The notes beneath the pieces are model-generated. The model did no database searches. It was given only the letters and a program-made list of their open reading frames with translations, and had not been told where the DNA came from. Below, piece after piece: positions 1-7,636 of a DNA stretch of 22,901 bases. Position numbers and translations under genes: made by a program. Source of the DNA: an uncultured Planctomycetales bacterium (lineage in GTDB: Bacteria > Planctomycetota > Planctomycetia > Pirellulales > S012-138). The stretch covers positions 1-22,901 of the forward strand of contig CALJLD010000115.1 of the NCBI GenBank assembly GCA_937982665.1, read 5' to 3'. Within the stretch, counting starts at the first letter, position 1; every line of letters starts with the position of its first letter.

Positions 1-2
1 TC

Positions 3-62
3 GCCCTGGGGCAGCAGGGTTACACCAAAGAGCAAATCCTCTCCGCGCCGCGATACGGTTGA
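3..62 (+). CDS. C-terminal end of an unidentified protein (partial)
   Basis: The window opens inside a plus-strand reading frame that ends LGQQGYTKEQILSAPRYG followed by TGA. The residue mix and codon choice look like a genuine protein tail, and the other two frames are less protein-like. Only about 19 codons are visible, so no family can be assigned. The 'GYTKEQI' element resembles tails of several enzyme families, such as type III CoA-transferases, but this is too short to rely on. Confidence 0.5.
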   Translation, partial: ALGQQGYTKEQILSAPRYG

Positions 63-617
63 TCCCTTGCGTTGCAAGCGTTGATTTTCAGTGTTTGTTT
101 GCTGACGAGAATCCACTCGCAACTCAACTCAAGCGATGGTTCTCATCGCAATGAGCGAAACGTCACTTCCAACGAAAGCTGCGCAGCGTGCAAGGCCGCT
201 TTGAAGCAGATCGAGATTCTTCTTGCATATCTCGCTTCGCCTTCTGAAGGGGGCGCTGCGCCATCCGGCAATTTGTGGTGTTTCGTTGTTGGATGGTCTC
301 CGTTGGGAAGGCTGCATTTCTCGCAAGTTTGAAATCTTTCCCGGCGTGCCCGAAACCTTTTCCAACGCGTTGAGAACTTTTTCCGACGCTTGCGAAATCA
401 TTCCCAGCGCCCTTGAAATCTTTCCACTCACGTCAGAAGTCGTTTCACTTAAAGACATTCTCCGCTTGAGCAGGCTTTTCTTGCGGATTGATTCGGTGGG
501 CGGGTTCATTCTTGGTCCCAGGTTGTTGTTTCGTTATGAGCTGCCTTTTCAGTCTATGTCACGCGATCTTCGCAGCTCGCCACTATCCACAATGGCTTGC
601 GCCGTGTGACTTTCTTG
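63..617. other. Intergenic stretch with no convincing gene; contains a 21-bp repeat array
   Basis: This 555-base stretch lies between the end of the plus-strand gene at 62 and the end of the minus-strand ankyrin-like gene at 618, so it is a convergent intergenic region. Overlapping open frames exist on both strands, but they are periodic because of the repeat array at 331-456 and carry no recognisable domain. A short inverted repeat, CCATCC / GGATGG, lies near 271-297. I see no tRNA, clear terminator or other gene here. Confidence 0.6.
331..456. repeat. Tandem array of six 21-bp palindromic units (locus 1)
   Basis: Units beginning GAAA, or a close variant, start at 331, 352, 373, 394, 415 and 436, an exact 21-base period. 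The common pattern is GAAAnnnTTTCCnnCGC. Each unit is close to the dyad GGAAAC-n-GTTTCC followed by ACGCG. A weaker seventh unit may lie at 310. Because 21 is a multiple of three and the units are near-palindromic, both strands translate as seven-residue repeats, such as ETFSNAL on plus and EKVLNAL on minus. Positions 352-370 are the reverse complement of 17544-17562 apart from one base. The array is degenerate and has no clear start codon or Shine-Dalgarno, so here it may be a relic or a DNA-level element. Confidence 0.85.
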
Positions 618-1099
618 TCAGCGAAGCGTTGAATCAATCGCGACAGTGCGGTGCAGTATTGCAGCCAGGTTGTCAAAACCTTCGAGATGTTTTGCAACTT
701 TTTTGGCAACAAAAAAATTCCACTTCACGGGGCGAGGCAAAAAAGCTCGGCCGGCGTTGCCCTTCCGATCAACTCCAAATCAGGGCTTATCATCGGCAAG
801 CAGCGCAGCTTCGACGTGCGGCATCCATAGTGGGGATTGGCACCCGCCCGCAGGAGCGATGCGATGCACTCGTAGAGGGTTTGTCGGCGCTCTGCGTTGT
901 GCGCTTCATTCAACTCATGCACAACAAGCGCAAGTGGCGACGAACCTCCTCGGTTGGAACCGTCCGGGTTAACCGTGTATTCGAGTAGAGTCGCCAAAAG
1001 CATACTTGCCTGTAATGCGCTCTCCCCAGAGTAACGATCGATGAGGTCTGGCCGCACGCCAAGCGTGACCATGCCACCGGAATTATGGAAACGAATCAA
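618..1099 (-). pseudogene. Ankyrin-repeat-like protein, two frameshifts
   Basis: The first minus-strand frame (from a TTG at 1099 or ATG at 1072) reads as ankyrin-like sequence, including SLLRAGANPHYG and later GRATPAEL, then stops at 725. Removing one base from the A6 run at 739-744 and one from the A7 run at 711-717 (T runs on the coding strand) restores a continuous frame. That frame runs ASPREVEFFVAKKVAKHLEG and ends TVAIDSTLR at a TGA at 618-620. Ankyrin repeats mediate protein-protein contacts, and partners are unknown. The N-terminus also looks abrupt: an in-frame TAA (end of the neighbour, 1115-1117) lies five codons before the TTG. This may be a decaying gene, homopolymer sequencing error, or a case of transcriptional slippage. 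The ankyrin call is moderately firm and the frameshift reconstruction is strong. Confidence 0.65.
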
Positions 1100-1114
1100 T
1101 TCTGTGGCAAAGAC

Positions 1115-1645
1115 TTACTTCGCAGCTTGGGCAAATGCACTTGGCTGCGCGAAAAGTTCCAAGTCGATCGAGCTAACAGATTGGTCGAGCAGGTGGTAAG
1201 TGACTTTCACCGTCTGATCGTCGATTCGGACGGCACTGAACGTCTTGACGATGACTTCCTTCTTGATCTGTGCAAAGCAGACAACACAGTCGTCTCGGTC
1301 GAGAATCCAGAATTCCCAGTGCTTCCCATCGAGTCCACTCCCTAGTTGGCCATACCCGATCTTATGGCTGGAATCCTTCTGGCAAACATAAATGCGCAGT
1401 TGACCATCGGAATTGGCAATGGGAAAGACACCATGAGCGATGGTCGGCGACGAATAAGATCCAAATCGATCCGCCAATGCAAGCATCTGGGGATCAGTCT
1501 TCCGTTGAAGCTGCCGCCCAAGTTCGAGTTGCTCCGCGAAAATGGCCAACGACCGTTGACGCTCATGCACGAAGTATGCCACGACGCCGCAGATGATGGC
1601 GACGGCTGTCACCAGGTCGACAAGTTGTCGCAGCGAGAATCGCAT
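1115..1645 (-). CDS. Small single-helix membrane-anchored hypothetical protein
   Basis: I place the start at the ATG at 1645, giving 176 aa, because it puts MRFSLRQLVDLVTAVAIICG at the N-terminus. That is a basic residue, a short amphipathic stretch and one transmembrane helix (about residues 6-28). A GAGGA lies directly before the ATG. The remainder is hydrophilic and probably extracytoplasmic, with WEFWILDRDDCVVCF near the middle and no catalytic motif I recognise. The 'RFSLR' opening is common on small planctomycete membrane proteins of unknown role. A longer in-frame start at 1732 would add 29 low-complexity residues and is less likely. It reads toward the ankyrin-like gene and lies downstream of the ABC importer, 216 bases away, so it probably has its own promoter. 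Confidence 0.7.
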   Translation of the reverse strand: MRFSLRQLVDLVTAVAIICGVVAYFVHERQRSLAIFAEQLELGRQLQRKTDPQMLALADRFGSYSSPTIAHGVFPIANSDGQLRIYVCQKDSSHKIGYGQLGSGLDGKHWEFWILDRDDCVVCFAQIKKEVIVKTFSAVRIDDQTVKVTYHLLDQSVSSIDLELFAQPSAFAQAAK

Positions 1646-1861
1646 TCCTCTATTGTACTGGCTGCGAATTTGCGATGACGAGGAATTGCGGTACCGCACT
1701 TGTGAAGCAGACGCTACGCCACCCTTCATCATTTCGATGGCGATGTTCTACCGCAAGCCCACATTCGACAAAGCGCTTTTCCCAGTTCGTAAAGAACTGC
1801 GATGGCATTCGAAAAGTTGATCTTTGTCCGCCCATGATTGCACCGTTGGTGGAGAGTTGCG

Positions 1862-3460
1862 CTACTTCACCGCCGTCACTCTCAACCCCCGCGGCACCAC
1901 AAACAACTCCAGCCATTCAAACAGCAACTGCACAAAGATGGCCAGGCCGGCGGCGGCGAGGGCGCCTTCCATGATCAGGGCGTAGTTCTGGCTGGCGATG
2001 CCTTGCATGATGGGTTGGCCGTATCCGCCGGCTCCAATGAGTGCGCCGAGTGTGGCGAAGCCGACGTTGATGACCGCGGCCGTTTTGATGCCGGCCATGA
2101 TGGTGCGGGAAGCCAGCGGTAACTCGACGAGTCGCAAACGGTCAATGGCGGAGAGCCCCAGCGCGGCGGCGGATTCGTTGATCGCAGGCGATATCGACTG
2201 CAGGCCGGTGACGGTGTTGCGGACGATGGGCAAAAGCGAATAAAGGAACAACGCCAGGATGGCCGGAACCGCTCCAATTGAGGTGATCTGCAAGTAGCTG
2301 AGCGGCACCATCAGCATCACCAACAATGCCAGCGAAGGGATTGTCTGCACGATGCCGGTTGCTGCCAGGACCGCCTGACCAACGCGTTGATAGCGCGCGG
2401 AGACAATGCCGGCCGGCAATCCAATCAGTACCGCCGCGAACAGCGACACGCCGACCAAGAACAGGTGCTCCAATGTGTTGTGGCCAACGCGCTCGATCAA
2501 CGATTTCTCTCTGCCTGCCACTTGGCGTTGCAGCCTCGGCTGCCAGTCGGGAAATTCAGCCGCAATGTAATCGCCGGCGACTCGCGAAGGGTCTTCGTTG
2601 TTGGTTTTGACCTTGGTGTTGAGCTGCTGCATTTCTTCTTCGCTGATGCGGCCTTGCAGCTTGAGAAGTTCTTGTACAACCGTGGGGTGGCGCTCGCTGA
2701 AGTCCTGGCGATAAAGCAGCACCGAGTTGTATTCCGGGAAGACCTGTTGATCGTCTTCCAGGCGGCGATACTTGTCCGATGCCAACTCTGCGTCGGTGGA
2801 ATACAAATCCAACACGGAGATGTCGCCCGTCTCTAAGGCCTCGTACGTGAGCGCGTGGTCCATGGAGCGAACGTTCGCGTGTGGCAGCCCATAGACGGAC
2901 TTCAACGCCGGCCAGCAATCCGGCCGATCAACAAACGCCGTACTGAAGCCAAGCTTGAGTTCCGGGTGTTGGGCGAGATCGGAGATCTTGGTGATACCCA
3001 ACCGCGCGGCTTCGCTCTCCAACATGCCAATGGCATACGTGTTGTTGAAGCCCAATGACTCGCTCATCAAGATGCCGCGCTCTGCCAGGGCGGCGCGCAC
3101 GTCTTCGTCAGTGGTCAGGTTCTCCGCGCGAAGAGTCTCTTCACGAATGGTGCCGGTGTAGTCCACATAAGCGTCGATCTCGCCTTGCAACAGTGCATTC
3201 CAGACGATGGGCGTATCGCCGAGCTGCTTGGGGGCAGGCGCGTCAACGCCGTGGGCGGTGGAGATATGCCAGAGCATTTCCGCCAACGTTTGCGATTCGG
3301 GAAAGTTCTTCGCGCCAAAGCGGACTTCCTCGCGCTGGCCGCAACCAGTGAATGCGAGCAGAACGCAAAGCGCGAAGAGGGAGAATCGCTTCGAGGAAGA
3401 ACTCCCAAGCGCCAAGGGCTTGCTGTTCGACGGATGACCCAAAGTAGTTTGCGTCTTCAT
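1862..3460 (-). CDS. Osmoprotectant-type ABC importer: fused substrate-binding protein and permease
   Basis: This 532-aa protein carries both extracytoplasmic binding and membrane translocation functions of a glycine betaine/choline/carnitine-type (OpuB/OpuC/Osm) importer. Residues 24-40 form a lipoprotein signal ending LLAFTGC, so Cys40 is the likely lipidation site. Residues about 45-305 match the quaternary-ammonium binding fold, with VRFGAKNFPESQTLAEML and YVDYTGTI near its start. Residues about 328-525 are the BPD-type permease with several helices and an EAA-like loop around INESAAALGLSAIDRLRLVE. The start overlaps the stop of the ATPase gene by four bases (ATGA), implying translational coupling. 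The domain order, binding protein first, is the reverse of the well-known OpuA-type fusions, where the binding domain follows the permease. Substrate is inferred at family level only. Confidence 0.88.
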   Translation of the reverse strand: MKTQTTLGHPSNSKPLALGSSSSKRFSLFALCVLLAFTGCGQREEVRFGAKNFPESQTLAEMLWHISTAHGVDAPAPKQLGDTPIVWNALLQGEIDAYVDYTGTIREETLRAENLTTDEDVRAALAERGILMSESLGFNNTYAIGMLESEAARLGITKISDLAQHPELKLGFSTAFVDRPDCWPALKSVYGLPHANVRSMDHALTYEALETGDISVLDLYSTDAELASDKYRRLEDDQQVFPEYNSVLLYRQDFSERHPTVVQELLKLQGRISEEEMQQLNTKVKTNNEDPSRVAGDYIAAEFPDWQPRLQRQVAGREKSLIERVGHNTLEHLFLVGVSLFAAVLIGLPAGIVSARYQRVGQAVLAATGIVQTIPSLALLVMLMVPLSYLQITSIGAVPAILALFLYSLLPIVRNTVTGLQSISPAINESAAALGLSAIDRLRLVELPLASRTIMAGIKTAAVINVGFATLGALIGAGGYGQPIMQGIASQNYALIMEGALAAAGLAIFVQLLFEWLELFVVPRGLRVTAVK

Positions 3461-4212
3461 GGTTTGCCCTCCGCCGTCATGGTTTCCAAAGGGCTGCGTT
3501 GGGCGTTAATGAACTCGGTGACGTAATCCGAAGCGGGCCGCTGCCAGAGGTCTTCGAATGAACCTTGCTGGATGATCTTGCCCTCACGCATCAGGACGAT
3601 GGAATCGGCCAGATAAGCGGCCTCGCCCATGTCGTGCGTGACCAGGACAACCGTTGCGCCTGTTGTGCGAAAGATCTCCCGCAAGTCGCTCTGCAATTCA
3701 GAGCGTATCAGCGGATCGAGCGCGCCGAGTGGCTCGTCCAACAGCAGGACTTTGGGCCGCAGCATCAATGCCCTCATCAAGCTCACACGCTGCCGTTGAC
3801 CGCCGGAGAGTTCTGCCGGATAGCGGTCCAGGCCGGCTTCGGGGAACTTGGTGAGCTCGCGCAATTCCCGCAGACGAGATTCCATTTCATCGGCTGGCCA
3901 ATCCAGGCGCGAAGCCATCAAGGTGACGTTTTGCCGCGCGGTGAAATGGGGGAACAGCCCTCCCTCTTGGATGACATAACCGAGGCTGCGGCGGACTTGT
4001 AACAAGTTGCCAGGCGAAAGTTCCGCGCCGTCGAACTCGATCTGGCCGGAGTCCGGCGCGAGCAATCCCACCAGTAATCGCAACAGCGTGGACTTGCCGC
4101 AGCCGCTGGGGCCGATGAGCGCGGTCGTCTTGCCGGCGGCGAACGACAAGCTTGTCGGCTGCAGCGCGACGGTCTCGCCGAAGCTCTTCGAGATGCCGTG
4201 GACTTGGAGCAT
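3457..4212 (-). CDS. ABC importer ATP-binding protein, OpuBA/OpuCA-like
   Basis: This 251-aa ATPase powers the importer encoded immediately downstream. It has Walker A GPSGCGKST, signature LSGGQRQRVS, Walker B VLLLDEPLGALD and the switch histidine in VLVTHD. I chose the ATG at 4212 because MLQVHGISKSFGE is the usual ABC N-terminus; the in-frame start at 4278 adds a non-conserved leader. There is no C-terminal CBS pair, so unlike OpuCA or OpuAA it lacks the ionic-strength sensing module, and its length resembles the shorter ATPases. It is first in a two-gene operon with a four-base overlap to the fused binding-protein/permease. The region to the divergent peptidase gene (4213-4463) should contain the promoters, but I could not define one there. 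Confidence 0.9.
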   Translation of the reverse strand: MLQVHGISKSFGETVALQPTSLSFAAGKTTALIGPSGCGKSTLLRLLVGLLAPDSGQIEFDGAELSPGNLLQVRRSLGYVIQEGGLFPHFTARQNVTLMASRLDWPADEMESRLRELRELTKFPEAGLDRYPAELSGGQRQRVSLMRALMLRPKVLLLDEPLGALDPLIRSELQSDLREIFRTTGATVVLVTHDMGEAAYLADSIVLMREGKIIQQGSFEDLWQRPASDYVTEFINAQRSPLETMTAEGKP

Positions 4213-4463
4213 GCTAGAATCGAATACGAGCCGTTTCTCGTCCAAGCGACCGGTGTGTTTGGACAAAACGTAAGACAAGCCACAGAAAAGGATTGCGCCG
4301 AGGCGCCGCTGGCGCTTCTTGCTTTACACGCGCGCGCGCCGTCCTTAACATAGCGGAATCACCACTCAGATGCGCGTCGCAGGGCGTCCGCCGTTGCGCA
4401 CGACGATAACTACAGACGGCGAATTTGCATTCGCCTGATTTCTCCTTCCGGGATCTTCCGACG

Positions 4464-6821
4464 ATGAAACTCCATTTCGCCTTGCTGTGTTCGCTGACAT
4501 TGCTGGGTTTCTCTGGTGCGGCGTTCGCGCAGGACGCACCGCCCAAGAAGTTTGACCAGGAAGACAAATTCCGCCAATTGGAAGAGATCCTGCCGACGGC
4601 GAACGCCTATCGCACATCTTCCGGAGCGCCGGGACATGGCTACTGGCAGCAGCGAGCCGACTATGTAATCGATGTCGAACTGGATGATGAGAATCAGCGG
4701 ATCATCGCGCACGAGCAGATCACGTACCACAACAATTCGCCGGATGAGTTGCGCTACTTGTGGTTGCAGTTGGATCAGAACATCTTTCGGGCGGACTCGG
4801 ACGCGAATTTGACGGCAACCGCGCCGGACCTGGATCGCGTGTCGTTTGGCATGTTGAAGTCGTATCTGGAGAGTCAGTCATTCGCCGGCGGCATGAACAT
4901 TACTCATGTTGCCGATGCCGAAGGCAATCCGCTGTCGCACTCGATTGTGAAGACGATGATGCGCGTCGACTTGCCGCGGCCGTTGCGGACAGGCGAATCG
5001 ACCGTGTTCACCGTCGATTGGAATTACAACATCAATGATTGCAACCTCATTCGCGGCCGTTCCGGCTACGAGTTCTTTGAGAAGGACGGCAATTACCTCT
5101 ATGGCATCGCGCAATGGTTCCCGCGGATGGTGGCGTACACGGATGCCAACGGCTGGCAACACAAGCAGTTTCTTGGACGCGGCGAGTTCACGCTGGAGTT
5201 GGGCGATTATGAAGTTCGCCTGACGGTGCCGGATGATCACATCGTTGGAGCCACTGGCATTCTGCAAAACCCGGAAGATGTGCTGACAGAAACTCAACGC
5301 CAGCGGTTGCGTGAATCCAAGACGGCTTCGCGGCCGATGTTCATTGTTTCGCCGGAAGAAGCCGCAGAGAACGAAAAGAGCAAGCCATCCGGCAAGAAGA
5401 CGTGGATCTACAAAGCGGAGAACGTTCGAGATTACGCGTTCTGTTCATCGCGGAAGTTCATTTGGGACGCACAAGGTCACAACGTCAACGGCAACGAAGT
5501 GCTGGCCATGAGCTTTTACCCCAACGAAGGCGAACCACTTTGGAGCCAATACTCGACGCACAGCATCATTCACACGCTCAACGTGTACTCGCGTTACACG
5601 TTTGATTATCCGTACCCCATCGCCATTTCCGTCAATGGGCCGATCTCCGGCGGTATGGAATACCCAATGATCTGCTTCAACGGGCCGCGGCCGGAAGAGG
5701 ACGGGACATACACCGCCCGAACCAAATACGGCTTGATCTCCGTGGTGATTCACGAAGTGGGCCACAACTATTTCCCGATGATCGTCAACTCTGACGAACG
5801 CCAATGGACGTGGATGGACGAAGGGCTGAACTCCTTCCTCCAATTCCTAGCAGAGCAAGAATGGGAAGAGGACTATCCTTCGCGCCGCGGCGAACCGCAA
5901 GACATTGTCGAGTACATGGCCAGCACCAACCAGGTGCCGATCATGACCAACAGTGAATCACTGCTGCAGTTTGGGCCCAATGGATATTCCAAGCCAGCCA
6001 CGGCGCTCAACGTTTTGCGAGAGACCGTGCTCGGCCGCGAGCTGTTTGATTTCGCTTTCAAGGAATATGCCATCCGCTGGAAGTTCAAGCGGCCCATGCC
6101 CGCGGACTTCTTCCGCACCATGGAAGATGCTTCCGGCATTGACTTGGATTGGTTCTGGCGTGGCTGGTTCTACAGTACCGACCATTGTGATCTGGGCATC
6201 ACCAACGTTCGCGTGGCGACGATGAAGTCTGGCAACCCGTATACGGACAAAGCTCAGGATCGGGCCGATCGCGATGCGGAAGTGCAGACGCTTTCACAGC
6301 AGCGCAACAAAGATTTGCCGAAGCGGATTGACGAGTTCCCGGAACTTCGCGACTTCTACAATGAGTTTGACGAGTTGAACGTTACCGACGCCGACCGCGA
6401 ACAATATGAGAAGTTCCTTGCGAAACTCGATGACGATGAGAAGGAAATGCTCAACTCGCAAGCGAATTTCTACGTTGTCGATTTGCAGAATGTTGGCGGA
6501 CTGGTGATGCCGGTGATTCTTAAGATTGAGTTCGAGGATGGCACCGAAGAAGAGTTGCGGATCCCGGCGGAGATCTGGCGCTATGACAACGAGAAAGTTT
6601 CCAAGCTGATCCTCACGCCCAAGATCATCAGTCAGATCACCTTGGACCCGCACCTGGAAACGGCGGACGTGGACCTGGAGAACAACTTCTTCCCGCCCAA
6701 GATCATCAAGTCCAGGTTCGAGTTGTTCAAGGAACAGCAACAGAGCAACCCGATTCGCGATGCCCAAAAGGCCGGCGACGCGGCAACAGCGGATGATGCC
6801 GCAGCGACCGGTGGCCAGTAA
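4464..6821 (+). CDS. Secreted M1-family-like zinc metallopeptidase
   Basis: The protein has 785 aa from the ATG at 4464, chosen because it begins a clean signal peptide (MKLHFALLCSLTLLGFSG, cleavage near AFA-Q); the upstream start at 4425 would bury it. An N-terminal beta-rich domain is followed by the gluzincin core: a substrate-binding GGMEYP at residues 396-401 (equivalent to GAMEN) and HEVGH at about 430-434. After an 18-residue spacer comes the third zinc ligand in MDEGLNSF. It should act as an aminopeptidase or related metallopeptidase in the periplasm or at the cell surface. The C-terminal part (about residues 590-785) is charged, contains ELRIPAEIWRY and ends in an Ala/Asp-rich tail. 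It is followed, after a REPIN-like repeat, by a DUF6702-like secreted protein that may be a partner. Confidence 0.92.
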   Translation: MKLHFALLCSLTLLGFSGAAFAQDAPPKKFDQEDKFRQLEEILPTANAYRTSSGAPGHGYWQQRADYVIDVELDDENQRIIAHEQITYHNNSPDELRYLWLQLDQNIFRADSDANLTATAPDLDRVSFGMLKSYLESQSFAGGMNITHVADAEGNPLSHSIVKTMMRVDLPRPLRTGESTVFTVDWNYNINDCNLIRGRSGYEFFEKDGNYLYGIAQWFPRMVAYTDANGWQHKQFLGRGEFTLELGDYEVRLTVPDDHIVGATGILQNPEDVLTETQRQRLRESKTASRPMFIVSPEEAAENEKSKPSGKKTWIYKAENVRDYAFCSSRKFIWDAQGHNVNGNEVLAMSFYPNEGEPLWSQYSTHSIIHTLNVYSRYTFDYPYPIAISVNGPISGGMEYPMICFNGPRPEEDGTYTARTKYGLISVVIHEVGHNYFPMIVNSDERQWTWMDEGLNSFLQFLAEQEWEEDYPSRRGEPQDIVEYMASTNQVPIMTNSESLLQFGPNGYSKPATALNVLRETVLGRELFDFAFKEYAIRWKFKRPMPADFFRTMEDASGIDLDWFWRGWFYSTDHCDLGITNVRVATMKSGNPYTDKAQDRADRDAEVQTLSQQRNKDLPKRIDEFPELRDFYNEFDELNVTDADREQYEKFLAKLDDDEKEMLNSQANFYVVDLQNVGGLVMPVILKIEFEDGTEEELRIPAEIWRYDNEKVSKLILTPKIISQITLDPHLETADVDLENNFFPPKIIKSRFELFKEQQQSNPIRDAQKAGDAATADDAAATGGQ

Positions 6822-6888
6822 GCTAAGCTTGGGTGATGGTGGCAGACGAAAAGCAGGAGAGCGACAAAAACTTCGCGTTCCCGCGCTT

Positions 6889-7064
6889 CGTCATTCCCGC
6901 GGAGGCGGGAATCCAGCCAATGCTGGGGTAAGAACGGACCAGATGAGAACGGACCAGTGGTGCGATGGATTCGGATTTCAACCTTCGGCTACCAATGGTT
7001 GAGCGGCACACAGCTTTATCCGCAAAGCGGCGCTAACTGGATTCCCGCCTCCGCGGGAATGACG
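6889..7064. repeat. REPIN-like element: perfect 28-bp inverted repeat around 120 bp
   Basis: Positions 6889-6916 and 7037-7064 are exact reverse complements over 28 bases. Each copy is itself a hairpin with an 8-bp stem, ATTCCCGC-GGAG-GCGGGAAT. This is the widespread 'CATTCCCGC..GCGGGAAT' class of dispersed REP-like repeat. Two inverted copies around a short spacer is REPIN architecture, a non-autonomous element normally mobilised by a RAYT transposase elsewhere. No transposase is encoded here. Similarity extends outward on both sides (GCGCTT), with a small indel. The element lies between the metallopeptidase and the DUF6702-like gene. Confidence 0.85.
6931..6957 (+). repeat. Short direct repeat inside the REPIN spacer
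   Basis: AGAACGGACCAG occurs at 6931-6942 and again at 6946-6957, a 15-base period. It lies inside the 120-bp spacer of the inverted-repeat element. It is probably a local duplication and has no known role. Confidence 0.6.
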
Positions 7065-7085
7065 GACAAGCGCGCAACGGAGCGA

Positions 7086-7604
7086 ATGATGTTTAGATCT
7101 GCGTTGACACTGTTGGCGAATGTGATCAATGTCGCCCTCATCGCGAGTGCAGCAACCGCCGCGCATCCGTTCCACGTCAGCATCGCTCAGGCGAAATACA
7201 ACGCCGAATCCAAGAACCTGGAAGTCGCACTGCGCGTGCACCCCGGCGATTTGGAGACCATGCTCCGCCGCCGGACCGGCAAGCCCATCAACATTGATAA
7301 GACGGAGAAGGTTGACGAACTGATCGTGGCGTATCTCAAGGAAGTTTTTCAGGTTAAGCCGGGCGGAAAGGAAGCCGTCGAACTGAAATGGGTGGGCAAA
7401 CAGGTCGATGTCAAACATGCCTGGCTGTTCTTCGAATGCCCTCTGCCAGAAGGCACGACCGACGTGGAGTTCTCCAACCGCATCTTCTTTGAGATCCTTT
7501 CGGACCAGGTGAATACCATCAACCTGGAAGACGGCGACTACAAGAAGTCGCTCAATTGCACCAAGGACCGGCCCAGCGCGATCATCCGGGCAGCGGAAAA
7601 GTAA
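7086..7604 (+). CDS. DUF6702-like secreted protein
   Basis: The protein has 172 aa from the ATG at 7086; a second ATG follows immediately at 7089. The longer upstream frame is just translated REP sequence. It starts with a signal peptide (FRSALTLLANVINVALIASA, cleavage near TAA-HP). The mature protein begins HPFHVSIAQAKYN and continues through LEVALRVHPGDLETMLR, the hallmark layout of the DUF6702 family. Function of that family is unknown. A WVGKQVDVKHAWLFFECPLP core and the lack of membrane segments suggest a soluble exported beta-sandwich protein. It lies downstream of the M1-type peptidase with the REPIN between them, so co-transcription is possible but would pass through a strong hairpin. 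Confidence 0.78.
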   Translation: MMFRSALTLLANVINVALIASAATAAHPFHVSIAQAKYNAESKNLEVALRVHPGDLETMLRRRTGKPINIDKTEKVDELIVAYLKEVFQVKPGGKEAVELKWVGKQVDVKHAWLFFECPLPEGTTDVEFSNRIFFEILSDQVNTINLEDGDYKKSLNCTKDRPSAIIRAAEK

Positions 7605-7636
7605 GCCAGTGTGCTTTGCTATTGGGGCCAGAAGAG

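Noticed and set aside
163..432. Minus-strand frame over the first array, equivalent to the frame of the small ORF at locus 2
   Set aside because: It encodes a similar heptad pattern but follows a stop without any suitable start codon or ribosome-binding site, so I treat it at most as a relic.
129..509. Minus-strand frame of 126 codons over the first repeat array
   Set aside because: The periodic part comes from the 21-bp repeat, which is open in several frames. There is no Shine-Dalgarno or conserved segment that favours this frame.
4326..4341. Alternating CG tract (ACGCGCGCGCGCC) suggesting Z-DNA or a regulatory site
   Set aside because: It is too short and in a GC-rich region; no partner signal supports a function.
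6957..7085. N-terminal extension of the DUF6702-like protein
   Set aside because: The extra residues (WIPASAGMT and others) are translated REP sequence, and the downstream ATG gives a proper signal peptide.
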